From an uncultured Verrucomicrobia subdivision 3 bacterium (GTDB lineage: Bacteria > Verrucomicrobiota > Verrucomicrobiia > Limisphaerales > UBA11358): 41,568 bases of DNA. Positions within the stretch are counted from its first letter, which is position 1; every line of letters begins with the position of its first letter. A model generated the notes under the pieces. It was not told where the DNA came from and searched no databases. It saw only the letters and a program-made list of their open reading frames with translations. The DNA lies in contig CAINLR010000095.1 of NCBI GenBank assembly GCA_903850425.1, positions 1 through 41,568 of the forward strand, given 5' to 3'. Shown piece by piece: positions 13,146-21,156 of this stretch. A program made the translations under genes and the position numbers.

Positions 13146-14156
13146 TTACAGTTGGGAGCAGCGCAAGGCGGTTTCGAGTTGGCGCAAGTCTTTGGGCAGT
13201 TCGGCGGTCCAGGACCGGCGCTGGCCAAGATGTTCGGGATGTTCCAGCGTGAGGACTTCGGCGTGCAAGGCTTGACGCGGAAAATCAATGGCCGTGCCGG
13301 CGGAATGCTCTCCACGCCAAGCCGGATGATACGTGCGGTCGCCAATCAAGGGCAGCCCCGCGTGGGCCGCTTGGGCGCGGATTTGATGTTTGCGACCGGT
13401 CTCCAGCCGGAGCCGCAATTTGGTGACGACGCCTTTGCCGTCGGCGCGCGGATACTCGTGGATGACTTCGTAATGCGTGATGGCTTCCTGGGCCTCGCCT
13501 CCGGGAGCTTTTGCCGGCGTTGCCGAAAGCACGTGCTGGCGCAGTTCGTCCCGGCTCAATTGCAGCCAGTGCCGCCAGGTGCCGGTGGGCGTGCCCGGAC
13601 GCCCTTCCACAAACGCCACATATTGCCGCCTCATGGTGTGTGTTTTTAATTGCTCGATGAGGTGGTGACGCGCGGCGGGGTTCGTGGCCATGCAAAAAAT
13701 GCCACTAGTATATTGGTCGAGGCGATGAACCGGCAAGGGCGCGAGCCGGCGATAGGCGGGCGGCAATGATTTCCCGGCGATACCTCGGTCCTGGGCTTTC
13801 AATTTTCCCGCCAGCAAATCGGCGAGGATGCTGAGCGCGGAAAGATGGCAGTTCGACGCCGGCACGGAGATGAGGCCCGGCCATTTGTTGACGATGGCCA
13901 GGGCGGAATCCAGATACAGCAACGAAACACTCGGATGAATCTGCCACCCGGAACCGCAATCCAGCGTGGTGGCATGGCTGCCGCCCAGCTCCAGTGTAGC
14001 GCCCGGATCCGTGAGGCGGTGATGCGGTTTACGGATGACGACGCCGTTGACGCGCACCCGCCCCGCCTCGATCCACTGTTTGGCACGGCTCTTCGGCGTG
14101 TCGGGATATTGCCGCAACAACCCATCCAATAAAGTGCTGACTTGGGGCGTATCCAT
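13146..14156 (-). CDS. RluA-family RNA pseudouridine synthase
   Basis: The 336-residue protein has an N-terminal S4-like RNA-binding domain (residues 10-58: LLRQYPDTPKSRAKQWIEAG, RVRVNGVVI). The catalytic domain has the motif HRLDQYTSGIF at 144-154 with catalytic D147, then the late RLETGRKHQIRAQAAHAGLP motif (about 262-281) and GDRTYHP. It isomerises uridine to pseudouridine in rRNA or tRNA; the target (RluC-, RluD- or TruC-like) cannot be told from sequence alone. The length fits RluC/RluD-like members. The gene stands alone. Confidence 0.88.
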   Translation of the reverse strand: MDTPQVSTLLDGLLRQYPDTPKSRAKQWIEAGRVRVNGVVIRKPHHRLTDPGATLELGGSHATTLDCGSGWQIHPSVSLLYLDSALAIVNKWPGLISVPASNCHLSALSILADLLAGKLKAQDRGIAGKSLPPAYRRLAPLPVHRLDQYTSGIFCMATNPAARHHLIEQLKTHTMRRQYVAFVEGRPGTPTGTWRHWLQLSRDELRQHVLSATPAKAPGGEAQEAITHYEVIHEYPRADGKGVVTKLRLRLETGRKHQIRAQAAHAGLPLIGDRTYHPAWRGEHSAGTAIDFPRQALHAEVLTLEHPEHLGQRRSWTAELPKDLRQLETALRCSQL

Positions 14157-14494
14157 GATTTAGCCTTCCGCCCTTTTTCCGGACGAATCACTTTGCAACG
14201 GTGCATGTGCCCAAGGCATGTTGTGCCGGGAGGTGGCGCTAAACTTGAGGTCTGGATTGAATTGAAAACAAAGGACCGGATTGCGCCGCTCTGCTTCACG
14301 CCAACCATGCCGCTGATTGGGCATGGGCTCTAGCTTGATGCCGTGCCGGCGCTCCCGGGAATGGTTGGATGGTGATAGCATGCGATTACAATTCTCCCCG
14401 GAATGCTTGGTCTAAGCTGGCCGGAAGTAAAGCGTCCAGTTCGGCGGTGTCGGCCTGCAGGCGCGTGCACGCGGCCGCCTCCGCTCACCAACCC
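14157..14494. other. 338-base intergenic region, no gene recognised
   Basis: The stretch lies between the start of the RluA-type gene and the end of the ABC permease gene, both leftward. A reverse open frame (14160-14381) has no recognisable features. The promoter of the pseudouridine synthase should be here. No terminator-quality hairpin was seen. Confidence 0.4.
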
Positions 14495-16174
14495 TCAACG
14501 ATGGCGTCCGAGATTCAAAGCCAGGGGCGCAAAGCCAATTCTCGCCAGCGGCAGCATCAAGATAATGCCGAGACAAAGCGTCAGCGTGCCACTCTCTTGA
14601 TGGCACACGATGATGACTGGGGCCAGAAAGACGACCGCGAGCGACGACCAAATGAACAGGTATTGGATCAGCGTGCGGCGGGCGATCAGTTGCTTTTTGA
14701 AAGCAGCGCGAAACGTCCACTGTGCCAGGAACAGCTTTAACACAACCAAGAATGCAAGCAGGCCAGGGAGCATCTGGAAAAAAGTTTCCCGAAAAAGCGT
14801 GTTTCGATGCGTGACGGCAAACAGCCATGCCAGACCCAGGCCAAACACGGCGAAGGTCATAGCTCCGTAAACCCGGTGAATCCAGGTTCCTATCGTCGCG
14901 CCCACCCACACCCTGTCCGCTCCGGAAGCCCACGTGCAGATGACCAAGCCCAGCAAAATGACCGGGATCAGCGGGCGGATGTAGTGCAGATATTCCGGCG
15001 ACAACAAGGAGCTGATGAAACTTAGATCTCCGATGAGAATGACGACGCCCAGAAAAAATAAAGTCACAAGCCAGGAAAGAGCCGTGCTCAAGGCCATGAC
15101 CTGCCACTGCGCCACAATGATCTCGCCGTTGTTGAGCGGGCGATTGGCGGTGAACTGCGGCATCGTTCGTTCATGGGAAACCCCTTGGAAAAAGTGGATG
15201 AAGAGCGGGACGGCCAGGAGATAGACACATAGGCTGCAGGTGGTATCTCCGCTAACGGAACCCGGATGAAGGATTAGCTCGGGAATCATCACCAGGACCG
15301 GGGCGACTGTGAGCGCACAGACGGTGTAAAATACTTTGCGGCCTTGCCGCCGCCATTCAAACCAAAACTGGGCTTGGGCTGCGGAGCGAAAAGATTTTGG
15401 CCCACTTAACTCCGTTCGCGTGCTGGCAAAAGGGATCCGCCATTCCCACAGCCATCGCTGCCAGCCGCCATGTCGGATTTTTTCCAAGCCAACAAAGCCA
15501 AGGGCGCAACCAATCACGATGAGCGACAATTGAATCGGCGTTTGATGCGCCGAAAGGGAGCGAGCCCATTGAAAATCTGGATGCGCGAGGAGGGAGAATG
15601 TAATCACAAGCAGCAGTAACATGCGGGTGAATGGAAAGGCATCAAGTGACCAGACGATGGCTTGCGACAGGATCAGCAAAGTAATCCACGCGAGGCCATC
15701 GCTGAATCCGTCGAACACGGGAATGTGCGGCAGGTGAACCAGCCGCGTCCATCCCAGATAAACCAATAAGACGGCGGCCGTGCCGCTGGCGATCAATCGC
15801 GTTGCCAAAAATCTTGTCGCGATCGGCAGCGTGAACAACCGTTTCGGAAACGAAAAAGGCTCGCGTGGATTCAAATCGGTAAACGTAAAAATCCATATCA
15901 CATATAGCAGCGAGCAGATCATACAGGCCGCCGGAGCGCAGATGAAAATAAACCAGGCCAGCATTTGGGAAATTTCCGCCCGGGTGCCATGCATCCGCGC
16001 GGCATTCTCGGCGAGAAAGTCGAGTGCATTGGAACTGTTCAGGTTCAACCCGATAGACGCGCAGAGTTTTGAATAAAACAAAGCGAAGCCCAGAAGAACG
16101 AAAAGAACCGTGAGCAAGCGCTTCCGGTGCCGGCACCAGATTTCCCACGTCAATGCTGCGGATGGCGAGTTCAT
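14495..16174 (-). CDS. ABC transporter permease, multi-spanning
   Basis: The 559-residue protein starts MNSPSAALTWEIWCRHRKRL. It has many hydrophobic spans: one near residues 20-40 (LLTVLFVLLGFALFYS), a pair around 75-110, more through the middle, and a C-terminal set (SSLAVVFLAPVIIVC near 515). The start is fixed by AAGGAATAAC-ATG, one base after the ATPase stop, so the two are translated together. It is the membrane half of a GntR-controlled two-gene ABC exporter; the substrate is unknown. Exporters of this layout often give resistance to peptides or handle cell-envelope stress. Confidence 0.75.
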   Translation of the reverse strand: MNSPSAALTWEIWCRHRKRLLTVLFVLLGFALFYSKLCASIGLNLNSSNALDFLAENAARMHGTRAEISQMLAWFIFICAPAACMICSLLYVIWIFTFTDLNPREPFSFPKRLFTLPIATRFLATRLIASGTAAVLLVYLGWTRLVHLPHIPVFDGFSDGLAWITLLILSQAIVWSLDAFPFTRMLLLLVITFSLLAHPDFQWARSLSAHQTPIQLSLIVIGCALGFVGLEKIRHGGWQRWLWEWRIPFASTRTELSGPKSFRSAAQAQFWFEWRRQGRKVFYTVCALTVAPVLVMIPELILHPGSVSGDTTCSLCVYLLAVPLFIHFFQGVSHERTMPQFTANRPLNNGEIIVAQWQVMALSTALSWLVTLFFLGVVILIGDLSFISSLLSPEYLHYIRPLIPVILLGLVICTWASGADRVWVGATIGTWIHRVYGAMTFAVFGLGLAWLFAVTHRNTLFRETFFQMLPGLLAFLVVLKLFLAQWTFRAAFKKQLIARRTLIQYLFIWSSLAVVFLAPVIIVCHQESGTLTLCLGIILMLPLARIGFAPLALNLGRHR

Positions 16175-16175
16175 G

Positions 16176-17087
16176 TTATTCCTTTCGGGCGGCTTTTGCG
16201 CCGGCACGCGCGACGAAAATTTCATCCAACGAAGCGGTATCTTCCGCCACGACTTGGCCGCCGACGCGCGCGACGCCCGCCATCACTGCCGAGCGGCTGC
16301 CGTTGCAGATCGCCGTCCATTCCCGTCCGGAACCGGTCAGGCTCAGGACGCCCGGAATTCCCGGCGCGCCGGCCGGCGGCGATTCAAAATGAAGGATCAA
16401 CCGGTGATGATTCTCCTTGATGTCATCGAGCGTTCCCGTCAAAACCACTTCGCCCGCAAACATCATCGCGATGTCGTCCGCCACCCGCTCCACCTCCTCG
16501 AGCAAATGCGACGAGAAGAAAACGGTGCGCCCTTCATCGGCAACGGTGCGGATGATGGCCTCCAAAATGTCGCGGCGAACCATCGGGTCGAGGCCGGAGC
16601 TGGGCTCATCGAGGAGGAGCAGTTCGGGGCGAAAAGCCAGCGCGATCAACAAACCGGCCTTGGCATTTTCACCGCGCGAAAGATTTTTGATTTTGGCGGC
16701 AGGATCCAGACCAAACTGATTGCGCAACTCCTCCGCGAAAGCCGGGTCCCACTTGGGATAGAACGCCTGGGTATAGCGGAGCAGTTCATCCACGCGCATC
16801 CAGGGTGGAAGATCGCGGTTTTCCGACAGATAGCCGATGCGACTGAGAACGGCGACCGGGTCGGTCACCGGGTCAAAACCAAAAACGCGAACCGAACCGC
16901 TTTCGGCTCGCAGCAAACCAAGAACATGTTTTATGAGCGTCGTTTTGCCCGCGCCATTTTCGCCGACTAATCCAAAAACGCGCCCGCGCGGAATTTTCAG
17001 CGAAACATTATTGAGCGCCAGTTTCTGGCCAAACTGCCGGCTTAACCCGGAAGTTTCGATGAGGGGAGAATTGTCGGATGCGTTCAT
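16176..17087 (-). CDS. ABC transporter ATP-binding protein
   Basis: The 303-residue protein has Walker A GENGAGKTT at 42-50, signature LSRGE at 136-140 in place of LSGGQ, Walker B LLLLDEPSSGLDP (D160, E161), and the H-loop FFSSHLLEEVERVADD. The C-terminal ~80 residues form an extra domain. YtrB/CcmA-like ATPases that partner large permeases in GntR operons have this layout. Its first codon overlaps the end of the regulator gene (17084-17087, ATGA type). It drives transport through the permease encoded downstream. Confidence 0.88.
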   Translation of the reverse strand: MNASDNSPLIETSGLSRQFGQKLALNNVSLKIPRGRVFGLVGENGAGKTTLIKHVLGLLRAESGSVRVFGFDPVTDPVAVLSRIGYLSENRDLPPWMRVDELLRYTQAFYPKWDPAFAEELRNQFGLDPAAKIKNLSRGENAKAGLLIALAFRPELLLLDEPSSGLDPMVRRDILEAIIRTVADEGRTVFFSSHLLEEVERVADDIAMMFAGEVVLTGTLDDIKENHHRLILHFESPPAGAPGIPGVLSLTGSGREWTAICNGSRSAVMAGVARVGGQVVAEDTASLDEIFVARAGAKAARKE

Positions 17088-17473
17088 TTATTTTCCTCCA
17101 GTTGCATGGATTGGTGGCGGTCTTTGATGAGCTTGAATAAATCGTCGGGAGCGACCTGCATGTGGGCGGCTTCGGCCAGCAGGGCATCCACCCGGTGAGA
17201 TATAATTTTCAGCCGTTCCTTCCGCGCGAGCGGCGAACCATTGTCGGAAATGTAAGTGCCCGAACCGTGGCGCTTCACCACGACGCCGGCGCGTTCGAGT
17301 TCCAGATAAGCGCGGGCAACGGTGTTGGGATTGATTAGGAGTTGATGAGCCAGCACCCGAATGGGCGGAATCTCCTCACCCGGCGCGAGCCGACCGGCCG
17401 CCACCAGATACTTCACCTGGTTGGCAATCTGCAAATAAATGGGCACGCCGTCGGTGGTGATGTGCAGTTGCAT
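17084..17473 (-). CDS. GntR-family regulator, YtrA type
   Basis: The 129-residue protein starts MQLHITTDGVPIYLQIANQV. The winged helix follows: YLVAAGRLAPGEEIPPIRVL, AHQLLINPNTVARAYLELER, then AGVVVKRHGSGTYIS. The short C-terminal helical part (about 50 residues) without a large ligand domain marks the YtrA subfamily. Such regulators repress their own operon of ABC exporter genes, which is exactly the order here. A palindromic site lies at 17475-17488, right before the start codon, which supports ATG 17473 over the upstream extension. Confidence 0.85.
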   Translation of the reverse strand: MQLHITTDGVPIYLQIANQVKYLVAAGRLAPGEEIPPIRVLAHQLLINPNTVARAYLELERAGVVVKRHGSGTYISDNGSPLARKERLKIISHRVDALLAEAAHMQVAPDDLFKLIKDRHQSMQLEENK

Positions 17474-17474
17474 T

Positions 17475-17488
17475 GTGTATGAATACAC
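17475..17488. promoter_or_regulatory. GntR/YtrA operator candidate
   Basis: GTGTAT-GA-ATACAC is a perfect 6-base inverted repeat starting two bases upstream of the regulator start codon, followed by another TAATACAC half-site at 17489-17496. YtrA-type regulators bind GTGTA-n-TACAC sites, so this is the expected autorepression site overlapping the promoter or leader. Confidence 0.6.
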
Positions 17489-17694
17489 TAATACACTTTC
17501 AAAACTTGTCAACCCCATTTGCAGGGTGGGCACTCTACGGTTGGAACTGCTCTCCGCGAAGTCGAGCGCTGCGGGCGGCAAAAAATGTGGCGGCAGGCTT
17601 GCAAAGGCATCGCACTCGCCGCCGCGCTGACTTTCCAGTGCAAGGCTGGACGGCAGCGGCGCGGGTGAGTTTTCGGGTTGCCCTCACACGAAAT

Positions 17695-17811
17695 ATGAAG
17701 CGCACATTTTTCAATCTGGCATTTGTCTTTCTTGTATCGGTTTGTTCACTCCAGGCTTATTCTGGCCTGACAAAGAGCGACAAGCACCAAAGTAAACACT
17801 ATGAGCGATGA
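17695..17811 (+). CDS. Short secreted or membrane peptide, unknown
   Basis: A 38-residue frame, MKRTFFNLAFVFLVSVCSLQ then AYSGLTKSDKHQSKHYER, has a signal-peptide-like N-terminus and a short charged tail. Its end overlaps the next gene by 11 bases, suggesting coupling. No family is recognised; it could also be the leader of the next gene. Confidence 0.35.
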   Translation: MKRTFFNLAFVFLVSVCSLQAYSGLTKSDKHQSKHYER

Positions 17812-18034
17812 TGCGCCACTTCCCAAGCCTGCGGATTTCCCGGTCGGGACGACCTTCGTCATTAAGGAAGACGATGTTCCCTTGGTGTGGATTCCCCGCC
17901 GAGGTTGGCTGAACTGGTTTGGCGGCACGCCGCGCCCATATGAGCCATCATTCCTCAAAGTGGATAACAACCGGCCCGCCGAATCGTTTGAGGAGTGGGT
18001 CCAAATCCTGGCAGCATCGCTGAAGCGAAAATAG
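17801..18034 (+). CDS. Small hypothetical protein
   Basis: The 77-residue frame begins MSDDAPLPKPADFPVGTTFV and includes VPLVWIPRRGWLNWFGGTPR and SFEEWVQILAASLKRK. Composition is protein-like, with several Trp and Pro residues, and it contains no obvious membrane span. It is not recognised as a known family. It overlaps the peptide gene before it and ends 32 bases before a convergent relic. Confidence 0.5.
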   Translation: MSDDAPLPKPADFPVGTTFVIKEDDVPLVWIPRRGWLNWFGGTPRPYEPSFLKVDNNRPAESFEEWVQILAASLKRK

Positions 18035-18065
18035 GCTAACCGAGCGCGGCTAGCCCACGGATCAT

Positions 18066-18491
18066 TCATGGTTCAGCCGGCGTGGCGGGCCCGCGCCACA
18101 CGCTGCCGCCAAAGGTGGTCACGCGGATGACGCTGTCGTCGGTGGGATCAAACTCCACCCGCTGGATGTTCGAGAACGGCAGGTCATCAAAGGCCCGCCA
18201 GGATTTGGCATTGTCGCGTGAAAGCCAAAGCCCCGCGCCAGGCGCATCTTCGGTCAAGGTCAGGTAAATCCAACCAGCGTGCTGCGGGTGAAAATAGCCG
18301 CCGAAAGTCTGCGGTCCTTGGCGGCCGATGCGCGCCCAAGTTTGACCACCGTCCTCGGTGAGGTAAAGGCCGCCGGACTGGTCGCGGCCCGCCATTGCTT
18401 TCGCGTGGAGATAATCTCCATTAACAGTGATACCCGCCCCAATCCCCCTTTGCGGCGAATGGACATGCGCGGTTTCAGACCTGGCAGTTAG
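18066..18491 (-). pseudogene. C-terminal fragment of a BNR-repeat (sialidase-fold) exported protein
   Basis: The reverse frame is open from 18491 and reads ETAHVHSPQRGIGAGITVNG, then GGLYLTEDGGQTWARIG and LWLSRDNAKSWRAFDD. These are Asp-box repeats (SxDxGxxW type) of beta-propeller proteins such as sialidase-like and VPS10-like enzymes. Full proteins are 350-1000 residues; here about 140 remain, and a TGA plus loss of similarity mark the cut. The first ATG in frame is internal to the fold (18395). It ends convergent with the small gene at 18034. Confidence 0.6.
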
Positions 18492-18552
18492 TCAGCTGCC
18501 CGGCTTGTTTCAATCTCCACGCTACTCAATTCGAGAAGCGCGCGTTGACGAG

Positions 18553-19560
18553 TCAGTTTTGCAACACCGGTCGCAAAACCAGATTGCGGTATTCGATCCC
18601 AGTGTGGTCGCCTTGCAGGTAGATCGGGCCGGGACGATCCACTTCGGGCCACAGCGCGCCGCCGGTCGGACCGAGGACGGGCTGGTTGTCTAGGATCAAC
18701 TTTCCGTTGAGCGTCACGGTGACATGGCGCTGCGCCAGAATGATGTCGAGCGTCTGCCATTCGCCCGCCGGTTTTTCCGCCGCCACTAACGGTTTGATGC
18801 GGCTGTAAATGGCCCCCATGTTGTGCGTGTCCGTCGGCTTGCCGAAGCTGTCGAACACCTGCACCTCGTAAATGCCGCGCAAATAAATGCCGCTGTTGCC
18901 GTCCTTCGCGACCCGCGCCTCAGCGTGCAGGGAGAAATCTTCAAACTCGGCCTCGGTGCGCAGATTGCCGAAGTGCCGGCGCGACTGCCCGGGAACTTCG
19001 GCAATGTCGTTCACCAGAATCCCGTCGGTGGCACGCCAGCCGTTGACCGCCCCCTTCTCCACTAACCGCCAGCCGTCGAGATTGGTGCCGTTGAAGAGTT
19101 GAATCGGCGGGCCGAATTTCACGGCGCTTAGGTCCGGCGCAGACGGCAGCGGCGGCTGGCGGTGTCCGGAAAATTCCGCGCGATTTTCACCACCACCGTC
19201 CTTGGGTGTGACGGTGACGAATTTAATATTGTCGCCGTCGAGCGTAGCGGCAAGGGTTTCGGTGACCATGATCGGCTTGCCATCGGCGTCTTTGCGATTG
19301 GTTTTATGCCGGCGCGTGACGATCAATTTGTCTTGTTGAACGCTCGCGCTGTCCAGCGGAAAAACACTGCCGCCGCCCCAGAGCATTTCGGCCTGGAGAC
19401 GGGTGCCGCTGCCGCTGACGCCGAGCCAGCCGGTGCCGCCACCGGGCAGGTGCAACGACCAATAGCCCAGAAACGGATTGTCCGCGGCGCGACTTTGAAA
19501 GTTCAAGAGACCAAACGTGACGCACAAAAAAAACGGAACCAATCGGCGAAGGGAATTCAT
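18553..19560 (-). CDS. Secreted DUF1080 (3-keto-disaccharide hydrolase fold) protein
   Basis: The 335-residue protein starts MNSLRRLVPFFLCVTFGLLN with a signal peptide likely cut after SRAA. Residues ~25-135 form an N-terminal beta-rich domain. The DUF1080 domain follows: PIQLFNGTNLDGWRL (about 150), then LRTEAEFEDFSLHAEARVAK, NSGIYLRGIYEVQVFDSFGK and a final IEYRNLVLRPV. These concanavalin-like domains are abundant in Verrucomicrobia and Planctomycetes and act on glycans outside the cytoplasm. A substrate cannot be named. It is divergent from the pilin operon. Confidence 0.85.
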   Translation of the reverse strand: MNSLRRLVPFFLCVTFGLLNFQSRAADNPFLGYWSLHLPGGGTGWLGVSGSGTRLQAEMLWGGGSVFPLDSASVQQDKLIVTRRHKTNRKDADGKPIMVTETLAATLDGDNIKFVTVTPKDGGGENRAEFSGHRQPPLPSAPDLSAVKFGPPIQLFNGTNLDGWRLVEKGAVNGWRATDGILVNDIAEVPGQSRRHFGNLRTEAEFEDFSLHAEARVAKDGNSGIYLRGIYEVQVFDSFGKPTDTHNMGAIYSRIKPLVAAEKPAGEWQTLDIILAQRHVTVTLNGKLILDNQPVLGPTGGALWPEVDRPGPIYLQGDHTGIEYRNLVLRPVLQN

Positions 19561-19749
19561 CTGCGCTTTATGCGGAAAAGACGTTGCGATCACAAGTCAA
19601 AATTATTGCTTCACGGGGCCACGGGGCCTGGCCTTGGGCTTCGCGGGATTAGTGGTTGCGAGGTTTAACAAATATGGTAAAGCTCTGCGAAACGACGCTG
19701 TTTTATGATTGTGAAAGCCGCCACTGCTAAAATTAAAGAGTTTTTTTTA

Positions 19750-19766
19750 TGGCACAAGGCGTGCTA
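19750..19766 (+). promoter_or_regulatory. Sigma-54 (RpoN) promoter candidate for the pilin operon
   Basis: TGGCACAAGGCGTGCTA has GG (19751-19752) and GC (19763-19764) separated by exactly 10 bases and matches TGGCAC-N5-TTGCW at all but one of the conserved positions. An A/T-rich run with eight T residues precedes it. Transcription would start near 19776, about 12 bases before the first possible start codon. PilR/RpoN control of pilin genes is well known in proteobacteria, which supports the call. Confidence 0.55.
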
Positions 19767-19787
19767 GACTAATGTTGATAATTAAAC

Positions 19788-20528
19788 GTGAAACTATACT
19801 CAAGACGCTTTTTGGCCACTGTGAGCGCCGCCGCAAAGCGGTTCTTTGCCGGCAAGCCCATGGGTTTCGTGCCGGACATCTCCGAAAAACGGAGCCGGCC
19901 AAGGCCGACGGGCTGGGAAGATCACGGCTTGGCGCGGGGTGACGGGTTGCTCACCCGTTGGTGGACTTCCCGAAACGATTTGCGCCCGACGGTTCCAGGT
20001 CGGACTACCCGCGCTGGCATCCACCAAAGCAATGGGCGGATGGCCTTCACGCTGGTTGAAGCCCTGATCTCGGTGGGCATTCTGGGCATTTTCGTGGCCG
20101 GCTGCCTGACGGCCATCGTCATTGACCAGGTCAGCATCCGCAAAGCCAAGGAAGAGGCGATCGTCATGGACTTCCTGATCAAATATGTTGAAAACATTAA
20201 GGCCCTGCCCTTCGGCTCGGTGGCGCAGGGCCAGCCGATCAACTCGCTTTACAACGGGGTCAGTGGCGCGCCGCTGATCGTCATCCCGGCCAACACTTCC
20301 TGGGTGGCGCTGGACACCACCAATTTCCAAACTTTTTATCCCGATTTGTTGTGGTTGAGCAATCGCAATCCGAAGATGCTGGTGAATTTGACCCAGCAAA
20401 GCGTGGCGGGTTCCGTGCATGATAAGGAGATCAACGTCAAAGTGGATTGGGACGCACCGCTCGTCCGCGGCGGACGGCTGGAAGTGCAAGTTGATTTCTT
20501 GCGAACCGTAAATGTGCCGACGTTATGA
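19788..20528 (+). CDS. Type IV pilin-like protein (PilV/pseudopilin) with long leader
   Basis: The 246-residue frame contains the class III signal MAFTLVEALISVGILG at residues about 85-100, with the conserved Glu at +5 and a hydrophobic helix (GIFVAGCLTAIVID). The mature part has the N-terminal helix then a C-terminal globular domain. The 84-residue stretch before the cleavage site is abnormal: pilin leaders are usually 5-20 residues. Its DNA holds inverted repeats (GGGTGAc...TCACCC, near 19938-19956). The GTG at 19788 fits the sigma-54 start; ATG at 19859 is another choice. The first gene of a four-gene unit whose ends overlap. Confidence 0.7.
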   Translation: MKLYSRRFLATVSAAAKRFFAGKPMGFVPDISEKRSRPRPTGWEDHGLARGDGLLTRWWTSRNDLRPTVPGRTTRAGIHQSNGRMAFTLVEALISVGILGIFVAGCLTAIVIDQVSIRKAKEEAIVMDFLIKYVENIKALPFGSVAQGQPINSLYNGVSGAPLIVIPANTSWVALDTTNFQTFYPDLLWLSNRNPKMLVNLTQQSVAGSVHDKEINVKVDWDAPLVRGGRLEVQVDFLRTVNVPTL

Positions 20529-21136
20529 AATTCTTCCGCACTCATTTGTCGGCGACCGGCGGCCAGCGAGCCTTCTCACTGATTGAATTGATGATGGCTC
20601 TGGGCATCGGCTTGGTGCTGGGCGGAACGGTGATTCTGCTACTGCTCCAAGCCGCCAAGGAGCAACGGAAAGGAATGGTCAACGCGACCGTCGAACAGAA
20701 AGCTTACGGGTTGCAGGCGAACATCACTGCGTGCCTGCGCAGTGCCAGCGCCAATCAAGGCATCACGCCGGACTATTCGAGCGGCCTCTTGGACGCCAGC
20801 GGAAACCTGCTGGGCTACGGGACCATTTTTGTGTTTTGCCCCACCAATGGAGGCTACCTCACCGGGCTGATCCAATACACCCGGGCGTCGGGGCGAGTCC
20901 TCTACACGCCGAATGTTTTGACCCCTTCAACCCAGCAACTGTGGATGACCAACAGCCAGACGGCGGCGTTGACCAACCTCTGCTTCTCCACCTCTTTCAA
21001 CCCCGATGGCTCGAAGAATAGTTCGCTCGTGAATGTCCGCTTCCAAATGGATGACCGCGGCTATTCGCAATCGAACCCGACCAATAATCCGGCCAGCATC
21101 TATCGCAGCTTTTCCGTTCAAATGCGAAATGATTAA
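20525..21136 (+). CDS. PilW-like minor pseudopilin
   Basis: The 203-residue protein starts MKFFRTHLSATGGQRAFSLI. The prepilin cleavage region GGQRAFSLIELMMALGIG has the conserved Glu and is followed by LVLGGTVILLLLQAA as the membrane helix. It overlaps the previous stop by four bases (ATGA), so translation is coupled. The globular part is Asn/Ser/Thr-rich, with two cysteines that could form a disulfide. Minor pilins prime pilus or secretion pseudopilus assembly in the inner membrane. Confidence 0.8.
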   Translation: MKFFRTHLSATGGQRAFSLIELMMALGIGLVLGGTVILLLLQAAKEQRKGMVNATVEQKAYGLQANITACLRSASANQGITPDYSSGLLDASGNLLGYGTIFVFCPTNGGYLTGLIQYTRASGRVLYTPNVLTPSTQQLWMTNSQTAALTNLCFSTSFNPDGSKNSSLVNVRFQMDDRGYSQSNPTNNPASIYRSFSVQMRND

Positions 21137-21156
21137 GCCTTAAATTCTCACTCACC

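Noticed and set aside
11955-13649. Very long plus-strand open frame (564 codons) across mtnA and the RluA-type gene
   Set aside because: It is antisense to two well-recognised genes and only open because of high GC; composition is not protein-like.
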